DNA from: Rotaria sp. Silwood1
Lineage: Eukaryota > Rotifera > Eurotatoria > Philodinida > Philodinidae
Direction: 5' to 3'
Length of the DNA stretch: 64,000 nt
Assembly: GCA_905250075.1 (NCBI GenBank)
Contig: CAJNOP010000002.1
Span: 129,867 to 193,866, forward strand
Translations under genes and position numbers: made by a program
In this document: positions 29,601-45,425 of the stretch, piece after piece
How positions within the stretch are numbered: the first letter of the stretch is position 1
Layout: the number at the start of each line of letters is the position of its first letter
Notes under the pieces: model-generated
The model's database searches: none
Told to the model about the DNA's origin: nothing
The model's input: the letters and a program-made list of their open reading frames with translations, nothing else

Positions 29601-32600
29601 ATTCTCTACAAAGTGGCCTATTTTATCTTGGTTAAATAGCGTTCATTGTACTTTAAATGGAAATAGTTTCACTTAAAAAAATTATGAGTACTTTAAAAAA
29701 AATAGTTATTTTATAGTTTTCCTAATATTGCTTTATTTGCCATGTTTTAGTGACCTTTGTTGAAATAGCATTTTAATTCCGATAATTATAGATTCAACTC
29801 AAATACGAAAGCCTAAACATCTCTGGAGCATCGGTAAATCCAGATCGCTTCTCAACTAAAACAAACTATCAACGAAACTTACTAAGAAATGGCAAATAAA
29901 GCGATATTAGGAAAACTATAAAATAACTATTCTTGGAAAGTATTCATCATTTTTTTAAGTGAAACCATTTCGATTTAAAGTAAGATGAACGGTATTTAGT
30001 CAAGATAAAATAGACCACTTTGTAGAAAATTTTACGATGTATCTTTCTTTGATAGTTATCTATTTATATGCAATAAATTTAACTCAGCAATAGTCGAGCA
30101 ATCAGTTTGACACATATTGATGAATACAAAAAGATTATTCAAAAGTAAATTGAGCTTGCTATTGAACATTGCTATAACGTATTCGAACGTTTGCTGTAGA
30201 CAAATAAATATAATGTACTCCTTATTGAAGAAATATTACTAGTTCTCAGAACTTTTCGAACATCCTATGTAGTATGTTTTATATTGGAATCAGCGTTCAG
30301 CTAGACGAATATTTTTTTTTATATAATCTTTATATAAATTTGTCTTACTTCTTGAAATTCATTTTTCCATAGTAAAGGTAATAAACTCATTATTGTTTGA
30401 TCAAGTTCAATTTGTTTTTCATGTCGTTGACAATGTGTTTGTAACCAATTAATTATTTTAGTTAAATTAGATTCAAATAAATGTTTTATTTCATTATGAT
30501 CATTTGGTAATATTTGATGATTAGGTATTGATATTTGTTCAGTATTTGTTACAGTTATTTTTGAATTTATTGCTGGACGTTGAACATTTGAAACAAGATC
30601 AATTAATTTTTGTGATGATGTCATTATGGATCGTTGTAGATTTGCATTTGAACGTTGATTATTATTATTATCATTAATTGTTCGTTTTCTAGACCATAAT
30701 TCATTTGTAAATTTAATTAATGTTTCATACATTTGTCTTAAATCAACTAGTTCAAGCCATTTTATATCAAATATACGATAATCAGCATTAAATAAATGTT
30801 CTAAACGTTCATTATCATATTGTTTTGGTAATGCAATAATATTTAATTGTGGATCATGTAAACGTGGTTCATCAATCCATAATGATAATGAATGATAAAA
30901 TGTTGATAATTGATTTGCATATGGTAAAGTTGGTGTCGATGAATAATATTCACATGCTTGACATAATGAACGTTTCATTTGTTTAAGAAATGTTGTTTGA
31001 ACTGGACTTTCAAATAAACGATAACCAACACGATGAAGACAATTATTATGTTTAGATAAATAAATTGTAAAAAATTTTTCCCAAACAAGTGGTAATAATG
31101 GATGACTTACTGGCATTTCACATGCCATTGTACCCCAACGATAAATTGATAAACTTGTTAATGGAATATATGGATAATGACGTTGTTGAATTAATTTCTA
31201 TTTGAAAAAAAAAACAATTTTCTTGAAAGAAAAAAAAAGCAACAATAATTAAAAGTCACAAACCTTCCAAATTTGATCAACTTTACCACTTGGATTTAAT
31301 TCAAGTTCAGCTTTTAATTCAACAAGAACATTTTGATCGATTTCAAATGAATTTTCAGCATTTAAAAAATAATAACTAACTATCGGATAACGAGATAAAA
31401 GAGATGAATCAATTGATAGTGATGACCAATATGTTTGAGTAAAAGTTACAGCTGATGGTAATGGTATCCATGATAGAAAACCTGAACGTGTTACTTGTTG
31501 ATTTTGTCTTGGATTTAATGCCGACTAAATTTTAAAAATATGAATTTTTTTAAATAGATTAGAACGATCTATTAAGCAAAAAATAAATATTTTTCGTACA
31601 TTCGAATTAAAAAATGTTGTTTCTTGTAAGCAAAGTTATTATTACTATTTTGTCAGCTCGCATCTCATAAAAAGTAAAAATTTAGGCTCAAATCAGGCGC
31701 CTGGGCCTGGTTTCGATGGATCTACAGCTCTAAGTGTTGTTTTTTTAATAAATAATGTTGTCAACTAATTGAATGAAATAAGTAAAAAAAAACTTACGAC
31801 AGCCAATTCGAATAAATGATCAGTTACTTCTTTATTCATTACATCATGTACAAATGAATGTGTCAGAAGATTATCAAGAGCGAATAGAATTGAACTAAAA
31901 ATTTATATATGAAATTATATTCTTCTTGTTGTTATTTTTTATTTTTTTTTACCTATCTTTATTCCAATCTTTCAATGCAGTTAATAATTTAAACCAAAGT
32001 AATAAAACTAAACGTCGAAATTTTGGATTATCTTCAAGCCATATAAGTAAATCCAATATAGCAGCTGTTAATAATTTTGTATTTGTTGTTTCATCATAAG
32101 ATCGTTGTTGAATAAGATATGATGATGCTGTTTTTAATAAAGACATTGATGTATCAGATGCATTTAATAATGTTTTTAATGTTGTCATAAATCTAAATAA
32201 TAATATTATCAAAAAAAAAAACAAAACAATTTATAAACTACAGAATGTTACAAAAGTTTGTACGAATAGTTCCTCAATAATTCAAGCAATTTACATCATA
32301 TTTTATATTGAATGACAAAATTTTTTCTTATGTGCAAATCTAAAGAAGTAATCTCATTCGCTACGTTCACTGCATGAAATTCACATCATTTGAATTGTGT
32401 ACATAGAAACACAATATTTGTAATATGATTAATAAGCATTAGGTTCACATAATAATACGAATTGATATAATTTCTATGAAATAAAACTTGAAGAAACATT
32501 AAATGAAATTATGAAAAACTTATGTAAATCGTTTGATCTGTTGAGGAACTATACATTTGTTTTTTTTTTCGTGCATACTTTTGGAGCATACTGTATTTCA

Positions 32601-35600
32601 ATAACTTACTGAACATGTTCAATTAAATAATCGGCACTACGTATTAAAATTCCAGACATATCATGAAGAACTCGAATAGCTGCGGAATATTTGCCATTTT
32701 GTACAAGTTGCGATAAATATTCAATACCTCTTTCAAAGAAACCAGCAGCACTAAAAAAAAACATCTTTTGTTAAGAATGAATGTCAAAAATACAAGAAGT
32801 TGTAGCAAATATCTGATATTAATCGATAGATGAAACCAAGTTTTTTTTAATCTAGTGAAAAGTTATGCCTTGTTTTGTCTATGAGGGAACAGATGCTTAT
32901 AATATTCATCATTCAAATGTAGGAATGATGTTTTCATGCTTATCATATCGTAACAAATACATTCAAATCATGAATTTCAACTGACCTAGCACCTGGTTGA
33001 TCAAGACCAAATGATATATAATATGCAATTAGATTATGATACTGTTCAATAGCACGTCGAATATCATTAATAGCTTCATCTGACATTCCATTATCAGTTG
33101 AAATATTACGCTGAGTTTCATTTAAATTAGGTACATGTTCTTGACTCATACTATCAATAAATGAATCTACTGAAAGACAAGATTGATTAAGTTGTAAACG
33201 TAAAACTGTTGTCCATATCCATTGATCAAGATTAATTTGTGTTTGTTTTGTAAAATTTTGAAGCTAGAAACAACAAAAGCTTTTTTTTTGTATGGTTTTA
33301 ATAAAATAATCATTTTTACTTGTAATTGATTTTCTTTGGATGCAGCTGATTTATCACAATATTTTAAATGTAATTTTAATAATATCAATGCCATTTCACA
33401 ATGTATTGTATATGATATACAAAGTTGTCGTTTATCTGGTAAATCTTGCCAATTCATTGTATCAATTAAATGTAATGCTAATTGAAATGCAATTGTTGAT
33501 TGTGATATATCATTAAACCATTTTTCAATTATTGATAAATCATTATCATTTGGCATCCATATATCCATTGGTAATGAACGAAATAAACTAAATAAAACTT
33601 TACCAACAGCATCAATATGTGTTGATGCTAATTTTAATAAATGACTTATTATCGTTGGTCGTAATGAAGCAAAATGTGTCAATATTGAACGACCATCACG
33701 TAATGAATATTCACGTGATATTGGATGAAGACATGTTATATAAAAAATAACGTTTGATATTTGACCAGATTCATCACCTGTTTGTCCTAAATTATGAAGA
33801 ACTTTAAGAAGTGATAAAATTTCACTTGGTGTTGCAGAATTTAACATTTGATCGATAGCTGCACTTGTTTCAACTTAAGAGACAAAAAAAAATATATATA
33901 AATTATTTAAGAAAATACACCAATTTAAATATATATATTAACCTGTTACTGGTTCATCATCTGGTATTGAACAAATAAGATGAAGTAAACGATATTGTAA
34001 TGATTGTGGAAGATCAAAAAGTGCAAATAATGATAATAAACTCCAACGAACATTTCTATTAAAATACAAAAAAAAAAAAAATTCGTTGATTTATTATTGA
34101 AATTTTTGATTATTTATTTTTACCTGCATTGTCGAATTATATTTTCTACTGATCGATAGATATAAGCAAAATAATGATCTCTTAAACGAATTTTATCATC
34201 ATTATCTAAATGTTGAAGTACACAATCGACATGATATCGACATACATGAACGCAATCTCTGAAGAATATAAAGAAAATTTTTCTATATAATATTGTAAAA
34301 TAATAATAGTTTAAAACTACAGTTTTCATAATTCGTTGGAAATTCAAAAGAAAAAAAAGTCCTAATTTGTGTTTGTACACAGAAAACTAGTCGTTTCAGC
34401 ACAATCCTTTGTTTGCGTCTTGGAACAGCTTAACTCAACATTTTTGTAGAGCACTGAGTTTTCTAATAAAACCTTATCTATACATTTCCACTAAGGAGCT
34501 AGTTTCTATGGAAATCAGCATCGATAGAAAAAAAACAAACTGTTTCACATACTGTACAACAATTATTTTGAAATAATCTGATAATAGTTGTTCAATCTTA
34601 TCCTATAAGAAAATTCTGAGAATATATACTGAAAGAGAGAAAAATGTCTGATTCTAACTAATTGCTTCTAGCTCTAACTAGGTATCTTTAAGTATCCAAG
34701 AAATTCGTGAACATTTTTTGCCAAGTTTTTTGTACCATAAATGAGAAAAATTAGTTATATTCAAGGGGAAATAAGAAAAAATATTGTACTTCAGCGTACT
34801 TTCTGTACTTCTAGATTAAGTCATAACGATGTATCAGATCTGTTTAGCTATTTCAAGTCTCTTATCGACCTGTGTTATGGTATATTAGCCGGAGTCCAGC
34901 TTACGTAAGTTACCGTCATCCTAAAACCCAAATACTTCACTGTACTTCCAAACACATAGGTCGACAGGAGACTTGAAATAGCTAAATAGATCTGATGCAC
35001 AGTTATGCCATGGTCTGGAAGTACAGGGAGTAGGATGAAGTACGGCATTTTCGCTTTTTCCTTCTTGGCTATATTACATGAAGTAGATAAAAATTCCATT
35101 CTTTTCCTATACACCTTAAGTGTATTAGATAAACCTTATATAAACCATTCTCTTCAGTTTTAAATAATTTCAAAGTTGAATATTCAAAAGAAAAAAAAAC
35201 TCTACCTAATCATTTTGCCAATATGTTTATGAAAGTTTTTATATTGTGAATCAGCATAGGTATCAAAACCACGACACAATATTTCAACAAATAAATCCAA
35301 TATTGCTAATATTCGTACAGTATTTTCATAGGATATATTTTGTTGTTGTTGATTTGTTTGATCATTTAAACTAAAAAGTATTTTCATTAAATAATTTAAA
35401 TTAAATTGATTTAATATAGCAATTAAATCATCTTCATTTAATGTATCCCATCTTAATAAAGCTGCACGTTCATGTCCATCAGCATCAATTAACATCCATT
35501 GTTGTTGTTGATTTTTAACTGTATTTAATGATGATAATTGTGGTACTGTTTCACCATTTTCACCTAACCAATTTTGTAAAAATATATCACGATTTTTAAT

Positions 35601-37714
35601 TGGAAATAAAAGTGTAGCAAGAAAATGTGCAACATAACGTATATACATAGGTGAACAAAGAATATCAAATGATTTTGGTAATAAAAATCGAACAAAATTT
35701 GTTGCCCATTGATGTATACCAGGTGGACAACGAAGTACATGATTAATAATAAATAATGTTTCATTATAATTACCATAATTATAAATAATATCAATTGTTT
35801 GTTTTAATAATTGTCTTGTATATGTATAAAATAAATTATCACGTGTACGATAACGTTGAAAATTAAATAATACTTCAATAGTATGTAATAATTTTTTTGT
35901 TGGTTTATTTAATGATATTAAATTATAAATATATATATCAATTTTCATTTTATACCATAATGTTTCATATTTTAATGCAACATATTGTTGATATATAATT
36001 GTACGTAGATGTTTTAATGTATCTTCAATTTCTTTAGCTAAATTTCGATCAAAATTAGCTTGTTCATAAAGTATTGAACGTTTTAAATAAACATTATCAC
36101 CACAATATGAACCTGATTCAATTTTTTCACATGAAAATGACCATACATGAGGTAATAATGATGCAATTTTTCGTTGTAATACATCATATTCATTTGTTAA
36201 CTGATCAATTTTTGTACGTATATCATAAAATGATGATATTAAAAAATAAAATTCATCATCATCATCATTTGAATTCTTTAGATCATTTTCATCTTTTGTT
36301 ATTAATGAACGATGACGTGGATTATCTGTAATAAAACCTTCATGTTCACTAAGAAAATATTCATCTGTTATATTGATAAATGGTAGATATGTTTGACGTA
36401 ATTCATATTGTAAATGAGATGGATTAAAATTTTCTAATGAATATGGATCATTTATTGTTGTATTGGTTTCAATATCAAATGATGGTAATGGTGCGGTAGC
36501 TGGTGACCATAATGATAATTGAGGATAGAGAACACTAGAAGTTTCATAATTAGTTAAATTTGATGAAGATACATCTTCAGCTAAATGATTATTTGTTCTT
36601 ATTTCAGATTGATCTTCAGTTGATTCATATGTCTATAAACATGGAAAAGAATTCAAATAGATTTGTAATGAAATAATATTCAATGAAATTATCTGTATCT
36701 AACGAAGTTTTTGTAATTGTTGAATACTATTCGATTATAAATTTTACTTATATGAGTGATAAGTAAAATTCCTATTCTTTAGTGTGCGAGGAAAAGATTT
36801 TCAAATATTTATCAATGAAGACTAACAATTTTGTTTTTTTTAGTCTGATATATGATAACGAATGGTATCTTTCCTTTTCTTCGGAATAAACGATGCACTG
36901 GACATAATAGAAAACTCTCTGAATTAATAAATTTCGCAGAAATCTGAGATCAATATCATTTCGAGGCATTTCAGACCCTTTGAATTCACGATGAAATTCA
37001 ATTGAAAGTATTTCTGCAAAACATGTACGGATGAACATAGTCATAGAAGATTTAACATCTTCTATTTCGGGGAACGATTTTACTTCCAATAAATTTGACA
37101 AGAAATAAAGAATTCATAAAAATTTTTACTTGATACATACAATTCTATTTTCGACTATTTCGTTGTTATTATCATTGATTGTGACCGATGGTTCGTTAAT
37201 TTGTTCAGTGACTGTCGTTTGATCATATACAATAGGAAGTTCATTTATATTATGCTCAGTATTTACAACAATTTCTTGTGTAGTGTCATCAGAATTCATA
37301 TGATTTTCATTTGTATTTATCTCTGAATTCGTTGTAGTTTCTTGAATAATATTTTCTGAATGTACAGAATTTTGTTCAATAGCAGTAGAAGACTCTTCTA
37401 TATTTACATTGGTACTGTCCACAGTTGCATCTGTTGTTTGATTCTTTATTTAAAAAAAGAAAAAAGAAAAAATTATTATTATTATTTTTTCTGTTCTTCG
37501 TGGAAAATCAATTTCTAGAAAATTACTTGTCTTTCAACAAAATATTCTTTTAAATCACGTATACGATCTTCTAATTGTAATTCTTCATCATTTATAGTTC
37601 TCTCTTTAACTTGTTTCTATAAATAAGCAAACTTAATTTTTATACAAAATCATAAATAGATTTCCTAAATTCTACCTTTTCTGAACGTACTCGTGGACGT
37701 TCTAATTCAGCCAT
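23651..37714 (-). CDS. EPG5: EPG5, autophagosome-lysosome tethering protein
   Basis: EPG5 is a Rab7 effector that gives specificity to fusion of autophagosomes with late endosomes/lysosomes. I joined 18 exons: 37676-37714, 37527-37616, 37141-37443, 35206-36632, 34124-34258, 33943-34055, 33320-33873, 32986-33263, 32610-32750, 31953-32192, 31798-31894, 31264-31524, 30349-31197, 28060-29151, 26584-27264, 26342-26502, 24253-25146 and 23651-23984. All are phase-consistent and give 2562 residues (human about 2580). Identification rests on blocks such as HVLRCPPGIHQWATNFVRFL, LNEDDLIAILNQFNLNYL and HKHIGKMIR, which align with the vertebrate protein, and an N-terminal LYPQLSLW that recalls its LYPQLP motif. 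The first 150 residues are acidic and low-complexity. Four introns exceed 750 bp, and at least two of these carry foldback repeats; the others are mostly under 80 bp. Confidence 0.92.
29295..30267. mobile_element. Palindromic mariner-type MITE/foldback in EPG5 intron 13
   Basis: The 1197-bp intron (29152-30348) is almost filled by two reverse-complement arms, about 29295-29755 and 29875-30267. They share long near-identical blocks, for example GTTCTGAGAACTAGTAATAT and TAGTTATTTTATAGTTTTCC. The outer ends read AGGGCGTTCAAAAAGTT and, on the other strand, AGGATGTTCGAAAAGTT, like mariner-family terminal inverted repeats. TA dinucleotides lie at both borders. No transposase frame is present, so the element is non-autonomous. 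Confidence 0.8.
34780..35052. repeat. Inverted repeat in EPG5 intron 4
   Basis: Arms at 34780-34871 and 34961-35052 are about 85% reverse-complementary by eye. The best block is ATCAGATCTGTTTAGCTATT on the left against ATCAGATCTATTTAGCTATT for the reverse-complemented right arm. The spacer is 89 bp. It is probably a small foldback element that enlarged the intron (34259-35205). Confidence 0.75.
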
Positions 37715-39137
37715 AGAGTAAAAAAAATATTTTTTAATATCTAAAATAAACAAATCTTTTTATCTTTGTTTGATACTTCTTTTTTCGATGATTGAAAACG
37801 AAAAAAAATCTTCATTAACTGATAAAATTGCACTATTTAGACGAAATAATAACAATATGATAGTAAAGAATAAGCAGCTGACAAGTTATATTTTCATTGG
37901 TTGAAAATGACTACTATGATTATAGCGCTATCAATGTTGAAATTTTTATTTTTTGTTTATCTTTTTTTGACAATTTTTCAAAATGATAAAATCATTCGAA
38001 TAAAATATTCGATTTTTTTTATTATTAATCATAATTTAAATAAAGGATAAATTCATGTTTTCGATGTCATTCATTCGTCATTTTTGTGTTTGTTCTGTTT
38101 TTTCTCCGTTTCGTTTGTTGTTGTTTTTGCCTTGATGTCATTTCTATGTATAGAAACATGAGAGAAAAAAAATATTTCATTCATGATGTAATAAAAATTT
38201 TCATAATTTTGTTTCAAAATAAATCATTTGAAATTTTCTATTGTTTATATGGTTACCTTTAGATTTAATTTGATTCTCTTTCTTTGTCTAAGACAATTTA
38301 TATTGCGACTTTAATGGCAGACAAAAAAACAGCATCGAGCAAAAAGTAGGTAGTCATGATTAGAGTTGAATAAGACAAGTAAACATTGATGTTTTTCAAC
38401 AAAGAAAAAAAGCAATAAAAACGTGTTTTATTTATTGCAATTATAATAGAAAGGGTTGTTTTTTTTTCGTGTTTCTACTGCTGCTGTTGTTGAAATTTAA
38501 TATTCTACGTCAATTTTTTTCCTTTTTTCTTCTATAAAATGTCATGAAGAAATTGAAGTTAGTGAAGAGAGTATATAATGACATCTTACCTCTTTGATTT
38601 TTTTAAAAATATTTTCAAGGGATGAATCAAGAACTAATGTAAGATAATAGAAAAATAAGATTTCGCTTTAGTATGTAGTTTATTTTTATTTTTCTCTATG
38701 TAAATAATATGGTATTTCCACAAATTTTACGAGATACTGTATAAATTACATAGAACCAATAAAAGTAATGAAGTATAACGATGATGATGATGATGACGAA
38801 CGCGCATAGAACACATTAAAATAAGTATGTCTAATAATCCTTCAAAAACGAAAAGAAAAAAGATGTAAGTCATTTATGATCGTTTGTATAATACCGCACT
38901 AGTTTGATATACCTAATTCCTCATATATGCTGTATTGACACATGAATACAGCATGTGGGCGATAGTAAAGTGGAAAACAAAAGTGATGATAGGCATCATC
39001 ATCAGAATATGACGTGTTGACATTAAATGAGAATAAAACCATATGGTTTTTATTAATCTCATTGTACAGAGTTGCTTTTATTTTTACTATATTTTCTCGA
39101 AAATTTCATAGTTATTCAAGATAGAAAATAATTTTAA
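37715..39137. promoter_or_regulatory. Divergent intergenic region EPG5 / MAPKAPK2-like
   Basis: This 1.4-kb region separates two divergently transcribed genes and must hold both promoters and 5'-UTRs. It is AT-rich with many T and A runs. I do not see a decisive core promoter motif. Confidence 0.4.
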
Positions 39138-41799
<2,662 letters not shown>

Positions 41800-42159
41800 A
41801 TTTTTTATTTCGGCTTCTTTTCCTTTCATATTATTCTTGATCATTTGTGTTGTTAATTACTCTTCCTATTATTTTTCTTCTTTTCCGTATCATTACTATT
41901 ATTATTATTATCGTGTGATCGTCTTCATCATGGAGATAATTATTGACTCTCTATGTACTTTTGTTTTGTTTATTTGATCAAGCAGTGTGAGTTTGTTCGA
42001 AACAATTCTTTGTGTTTACTAGTTCTTTTTGTTTTCTTCAGCTATATATATTTCTATGTTTTAGAGATAAATATCTAACTGAGTATTATGTATCTAAGAG
42101 AGAAAAAAGAAACATGAAATAAACAAATTGTATTTATGAGGATATGCGCTCATTTCTAG

Positions 42160-42707
42160 ATGTTAATTCATATTAAAGTACTTAACAATCCGGCATTAGC
42201 CGAAATTCAATTACAAGTAAGTGTCATTTATCTATTATTAGTATTATTGTTTAATGAAACAATTCAAAACTCAGGTATCTCCACTTGATACAATACAAGA
42301 AATCAAATCTCGTCTTTCTGATCAATTAAATATTCCAATAAGTCAACAAAAATTAGTTCTCAAAGGTAAACCATTACATGATGGCTCAGTACGAGATTAT
42401 CAAATAGTAGATGGTTCAAAATTACATTTAATTATTTCAACACAACATGCAACAACATCAACGAAACCAGTTAATACTGCATTTATAAATGAACTTCATT
42501 TACTTGCATCAAAGTGGATTCAAAATCCTAATGAACGTGAAGCATTTGTGAACGCTTTTCAAAGAGTAAATAATAATAAAAATAAATAAATCAATGAAAT
42601 ATTTTTTTATTTTCAATGTTTTATAGGAAATGAAAAATACGGTCGATCATCTTAGTTTAGATGACATTGAAAAATTATGTACTGATCGAATAAATCAATC
42701 TGTTTGA
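42160..42707 (+). CDS. Ubiquitin-like protein of the UBL4A/Get5 family
   Basis: Homologues join BAG6 and GET4 in the cytosolic complex that hands tail-anchored proteins to the GET/TRC pathway. Three exons (42160-42216, 42275-42565, 42627-42707) give 142 residues, close to the 157 of human UBL4A. Residues 1-75 form the ubiquitin-like fold: MLIHIKVLNNPALAEIQLQ, TIQEIKSRLSDQLNIPISQQ, then LVLKGKPLHDGSVRDYQI. The C-terminal DHLSLDDIEKLCTDRI matches the short conserved tail region of UBL4A that binds BAG6. A 3' splice acceptor (tttctag) abuts the start codon. The gene sits 360 bp after the kinase and 120 bp before the KCNQ gene, all on the plus strand. Confidence 0.85.
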
Positions 42708-42827
42708 TAATGTATTATTAGTTTTCTTTCTTTTTTGAATAATAAAAACCATCTGTATTGAGTTTCTTTTTCTTTTTTCATTTGATACATTAAAAAAAGA
42801 CATATCGACAATGTCTATTTATAGATA

Positions 42828-45425
42828 ATGAGATCAGATGATGGATTGTATTTTGGTATGGATATGAAAATATTTCAAAAGAAAGTTTACAATTTTCTTG
42901 GTATTAAAAAAACAACCTTTAAGTTAATAAAAATACAATATTTCAAAAATTTCTTTTCTAATAGAACGACCTAGTCGTGGTTGGATTTGTTTTGCCTATC
43001 ATTTTTTGGTGTAAGTAAGTATTTGAGAGAAAGAATATTTTTGATATATTTAAAAAAAAGCATGAAAAAAAAAAGAATTTTTATAGTACAAAAACAACAC
43101 TGATGAATATAAATAGTCGTAAGTTGATTGTTTGTATGAGAATACGTTTCCTTGTGTTTTTTTGCATGTTTTATATAGCTATTGTTCTTGATTTGATATA
43201 ATGAAAAGAAACAAAATAACTGAATAAAATAAAAATTGAATTTATTTCGTAGGTTTCTTATTGTTCTTTCCTGTTTGGTCATCGGTGTTATATGTACCAT
43301 AGGTGAATATGAAGAAAAAATAACACAAAAATTTATTTATGTGGTAAAATTTGAAAATAAGAGAAAAAATTTCTTTAACGATAAAAAATTGCTTGATTTC
43401 TTGTTCTAGGAAATTTGTTTGGTAATTTTCTTTGCATCGGAATATGTTATACGTGTATGGTCAGCGGGTTGCCGTGCTAAATTTAAAGGTTGGATTGGAA
43501 GGTTTCATTTTATGAGAACACCAATTAGTTTGATTGATTTATTTGTTGTTTTTGCTTCATCGATTGTTATTGGATTTCATATTACGGGTCGAATCAGTTC
43601 AACGAATCCAGGTAATAATATTACGATGACACAATCTTCACAGACCTATGCTTTAGTTTCACATAGGTTATGCTAAAATCTTTTTATTTATATTTTGTAA
43701 TTTTTGTCTGATCGTATAATATATATAATGTATATGTCTATTGTTTGTTTTTTTTTCTTTTAGTGATGGCAGCATCGCCAGCACTTCGGTAAAAATAAAA
43801 AGATCATTTTCTTAGATAAATTGAACTGTTGATGTTTAGAATAATTCGTTTTTTCCAAATTTTACGCATGTTACATGTTGATCGTAAAGCACATTCATGG
43901 AAACTTCTTCTTAATGTAGCATATCTTCATCGAATTGAATTAATTACAACAATGTATATGGGTTTTATTGTACTTATTATTACGTCGTATTTAGTTTATT
44001 TGGCTGAACGAGATTATATTATAGAAGGAAAGAAACCATTTGAATCTTATGCTGATGCACTTTGGTTTGGTATTGTAACCGGTAGGAAATATCATTCAAC
44101 CAATATATTTATTTATCAAAAAATTGTCTTAGTTGCTACAATTGGATATGGAGATCGTGTGCCACATACATGTAAGTTACAAGAAGGAAGGCAGAACGAG
44201 ATTTAAATTCTTTTCTTTTGGTATTGAAATCAATAGGGGCAGGACGAATTGTAACAGCTTGTTTATCTATGATTGGTATTGCTTTTTTTAGTTTACCAGC
44301 AGTAAGTAATCTACTTATTTAATTTAATAATATTATCTTTTATTTATTTTTAGGGCATTTTAGGTTTGTATCTAGATTAAGGATTTTGTGATTAAGTTCG
44401 TTTTTATTCAAGGATCTGGTTTTGCTTTACATGTTCAACAAAAAGAAAAACAAAAAATGTATCATAAACAATATCCAGCTGCAGCACAATTAATTCAAAC
44501 AGCATGGCGTATGTATGCAACCAGTCGTCCTCAACAAGATAATGCAACATGGCGTCTCTATAAACTTATTGATCCTACTTTTGGTTTGAATATTTATTTT
44601 TTTCAAAATAAACGAACTTGATTTTCTATTTTATAGCTGAAAAAATGATATCAAGATCACGTTATAATTCCTTACTTCGACGACGATCTGCTGCTCATAA
44701 TTTTGGTAAAAAAAATTTTGATAAATATTTATTCAATAGAATTTTGACTTTTGTAATAAAGGTGATCAATCATCATTGGATAGTTCACCGTTAGCAAATA
44801 AGATAGGAATAGATCAGTGAGTATTTTCTTTTTGTTTTTGTTTGATTGGATATTAATTCAAATAAATTTAATTCTTTACAGGTTACCAGAAAAATTTAAA
44901 CAAGCTATTCGTGTTATGCGACGAATGAAATTTTTTGTTGCACGTCGAAAATTTCAGGTAAATTTTCGATAAAAGTGTTTGTTCTATTAAATTTTTCTAT
45001 TTGAAATCAAGGAAGCAAGAAAACCAAGTGATATGACAGAACTTGTTAAACAAACAGCTGAAGATAATCAAGCATTAATGATAAGATTAAAAGATTTACA
45101 ACGAAAGTAATAATTAGTTTAACAAAGCAAAATCAATCAATCATTGATCTTTTCTTTTCATTTTTTCTTAAGACTTGATGCAACACTTGGTTATGTACCT
45201 TCATCACGTGATAATACGATATCATCACGTACGAATCAAAATAGTTTTGTATCACGATATCGTGTAAATCGTTCATCTAGTCAAACTCGTAGTGGTCAAA
45301 CAACTGTTCTTGAACATTTACAAATGTTTAATGAACGTTTAACATCAGTTGAACAACAAATGAACTCTATGACAAATTTATTACAACACATTGATGATCG
45401 AATAAGTCAGTTGAATAAAAGCTGA
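42828..45425 (+). CDS. KCNQ (Kv7)-type voltage-gated potassium channel
   Basis: This is a subunit of a tetrameric plasma-membrane K+ channel. Fifteen exons (42828-42900, 42965-43010, 43253-43343, 43410-43611, 43764-43788, 43840-44081, 44133-44171, 44237-44301, 44354-44363, 44413-44583, 44637-44705, 44762-44816, 44882-44957, 45012-45106, 45173-45425) give 503 residues. KVYNFLERPSRGW precedes S1; S2 has [15 protein letters not shown]4 reads [17 protein letters not shown]; the pore has [16 protein letters not shown]6 has [17 protein letters not shown]. Helix A with [14 protein letters not shown] is the calmodulin-binding IQ-like site. The C-terminal coiled coils ([16 protein letters not shown] and [19 protein letters not shown]) match the assembly domain. 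The linker between helices A and B is much shorter than in vertebrate Kv7 (650-930 residues). Exon 9 is only 10 nt. Confidence 0.94.

Noticed and set aside
36074..36331. His/Leu-rich plus-strand frame
   Set aside because: It is the antisense shadow of EPG5 exon 4.
42971..43300. 109-codon minus-strand frame
   Set aside because: Antisense to KCNQ exons 2-3 and the intron between them; low complexity.
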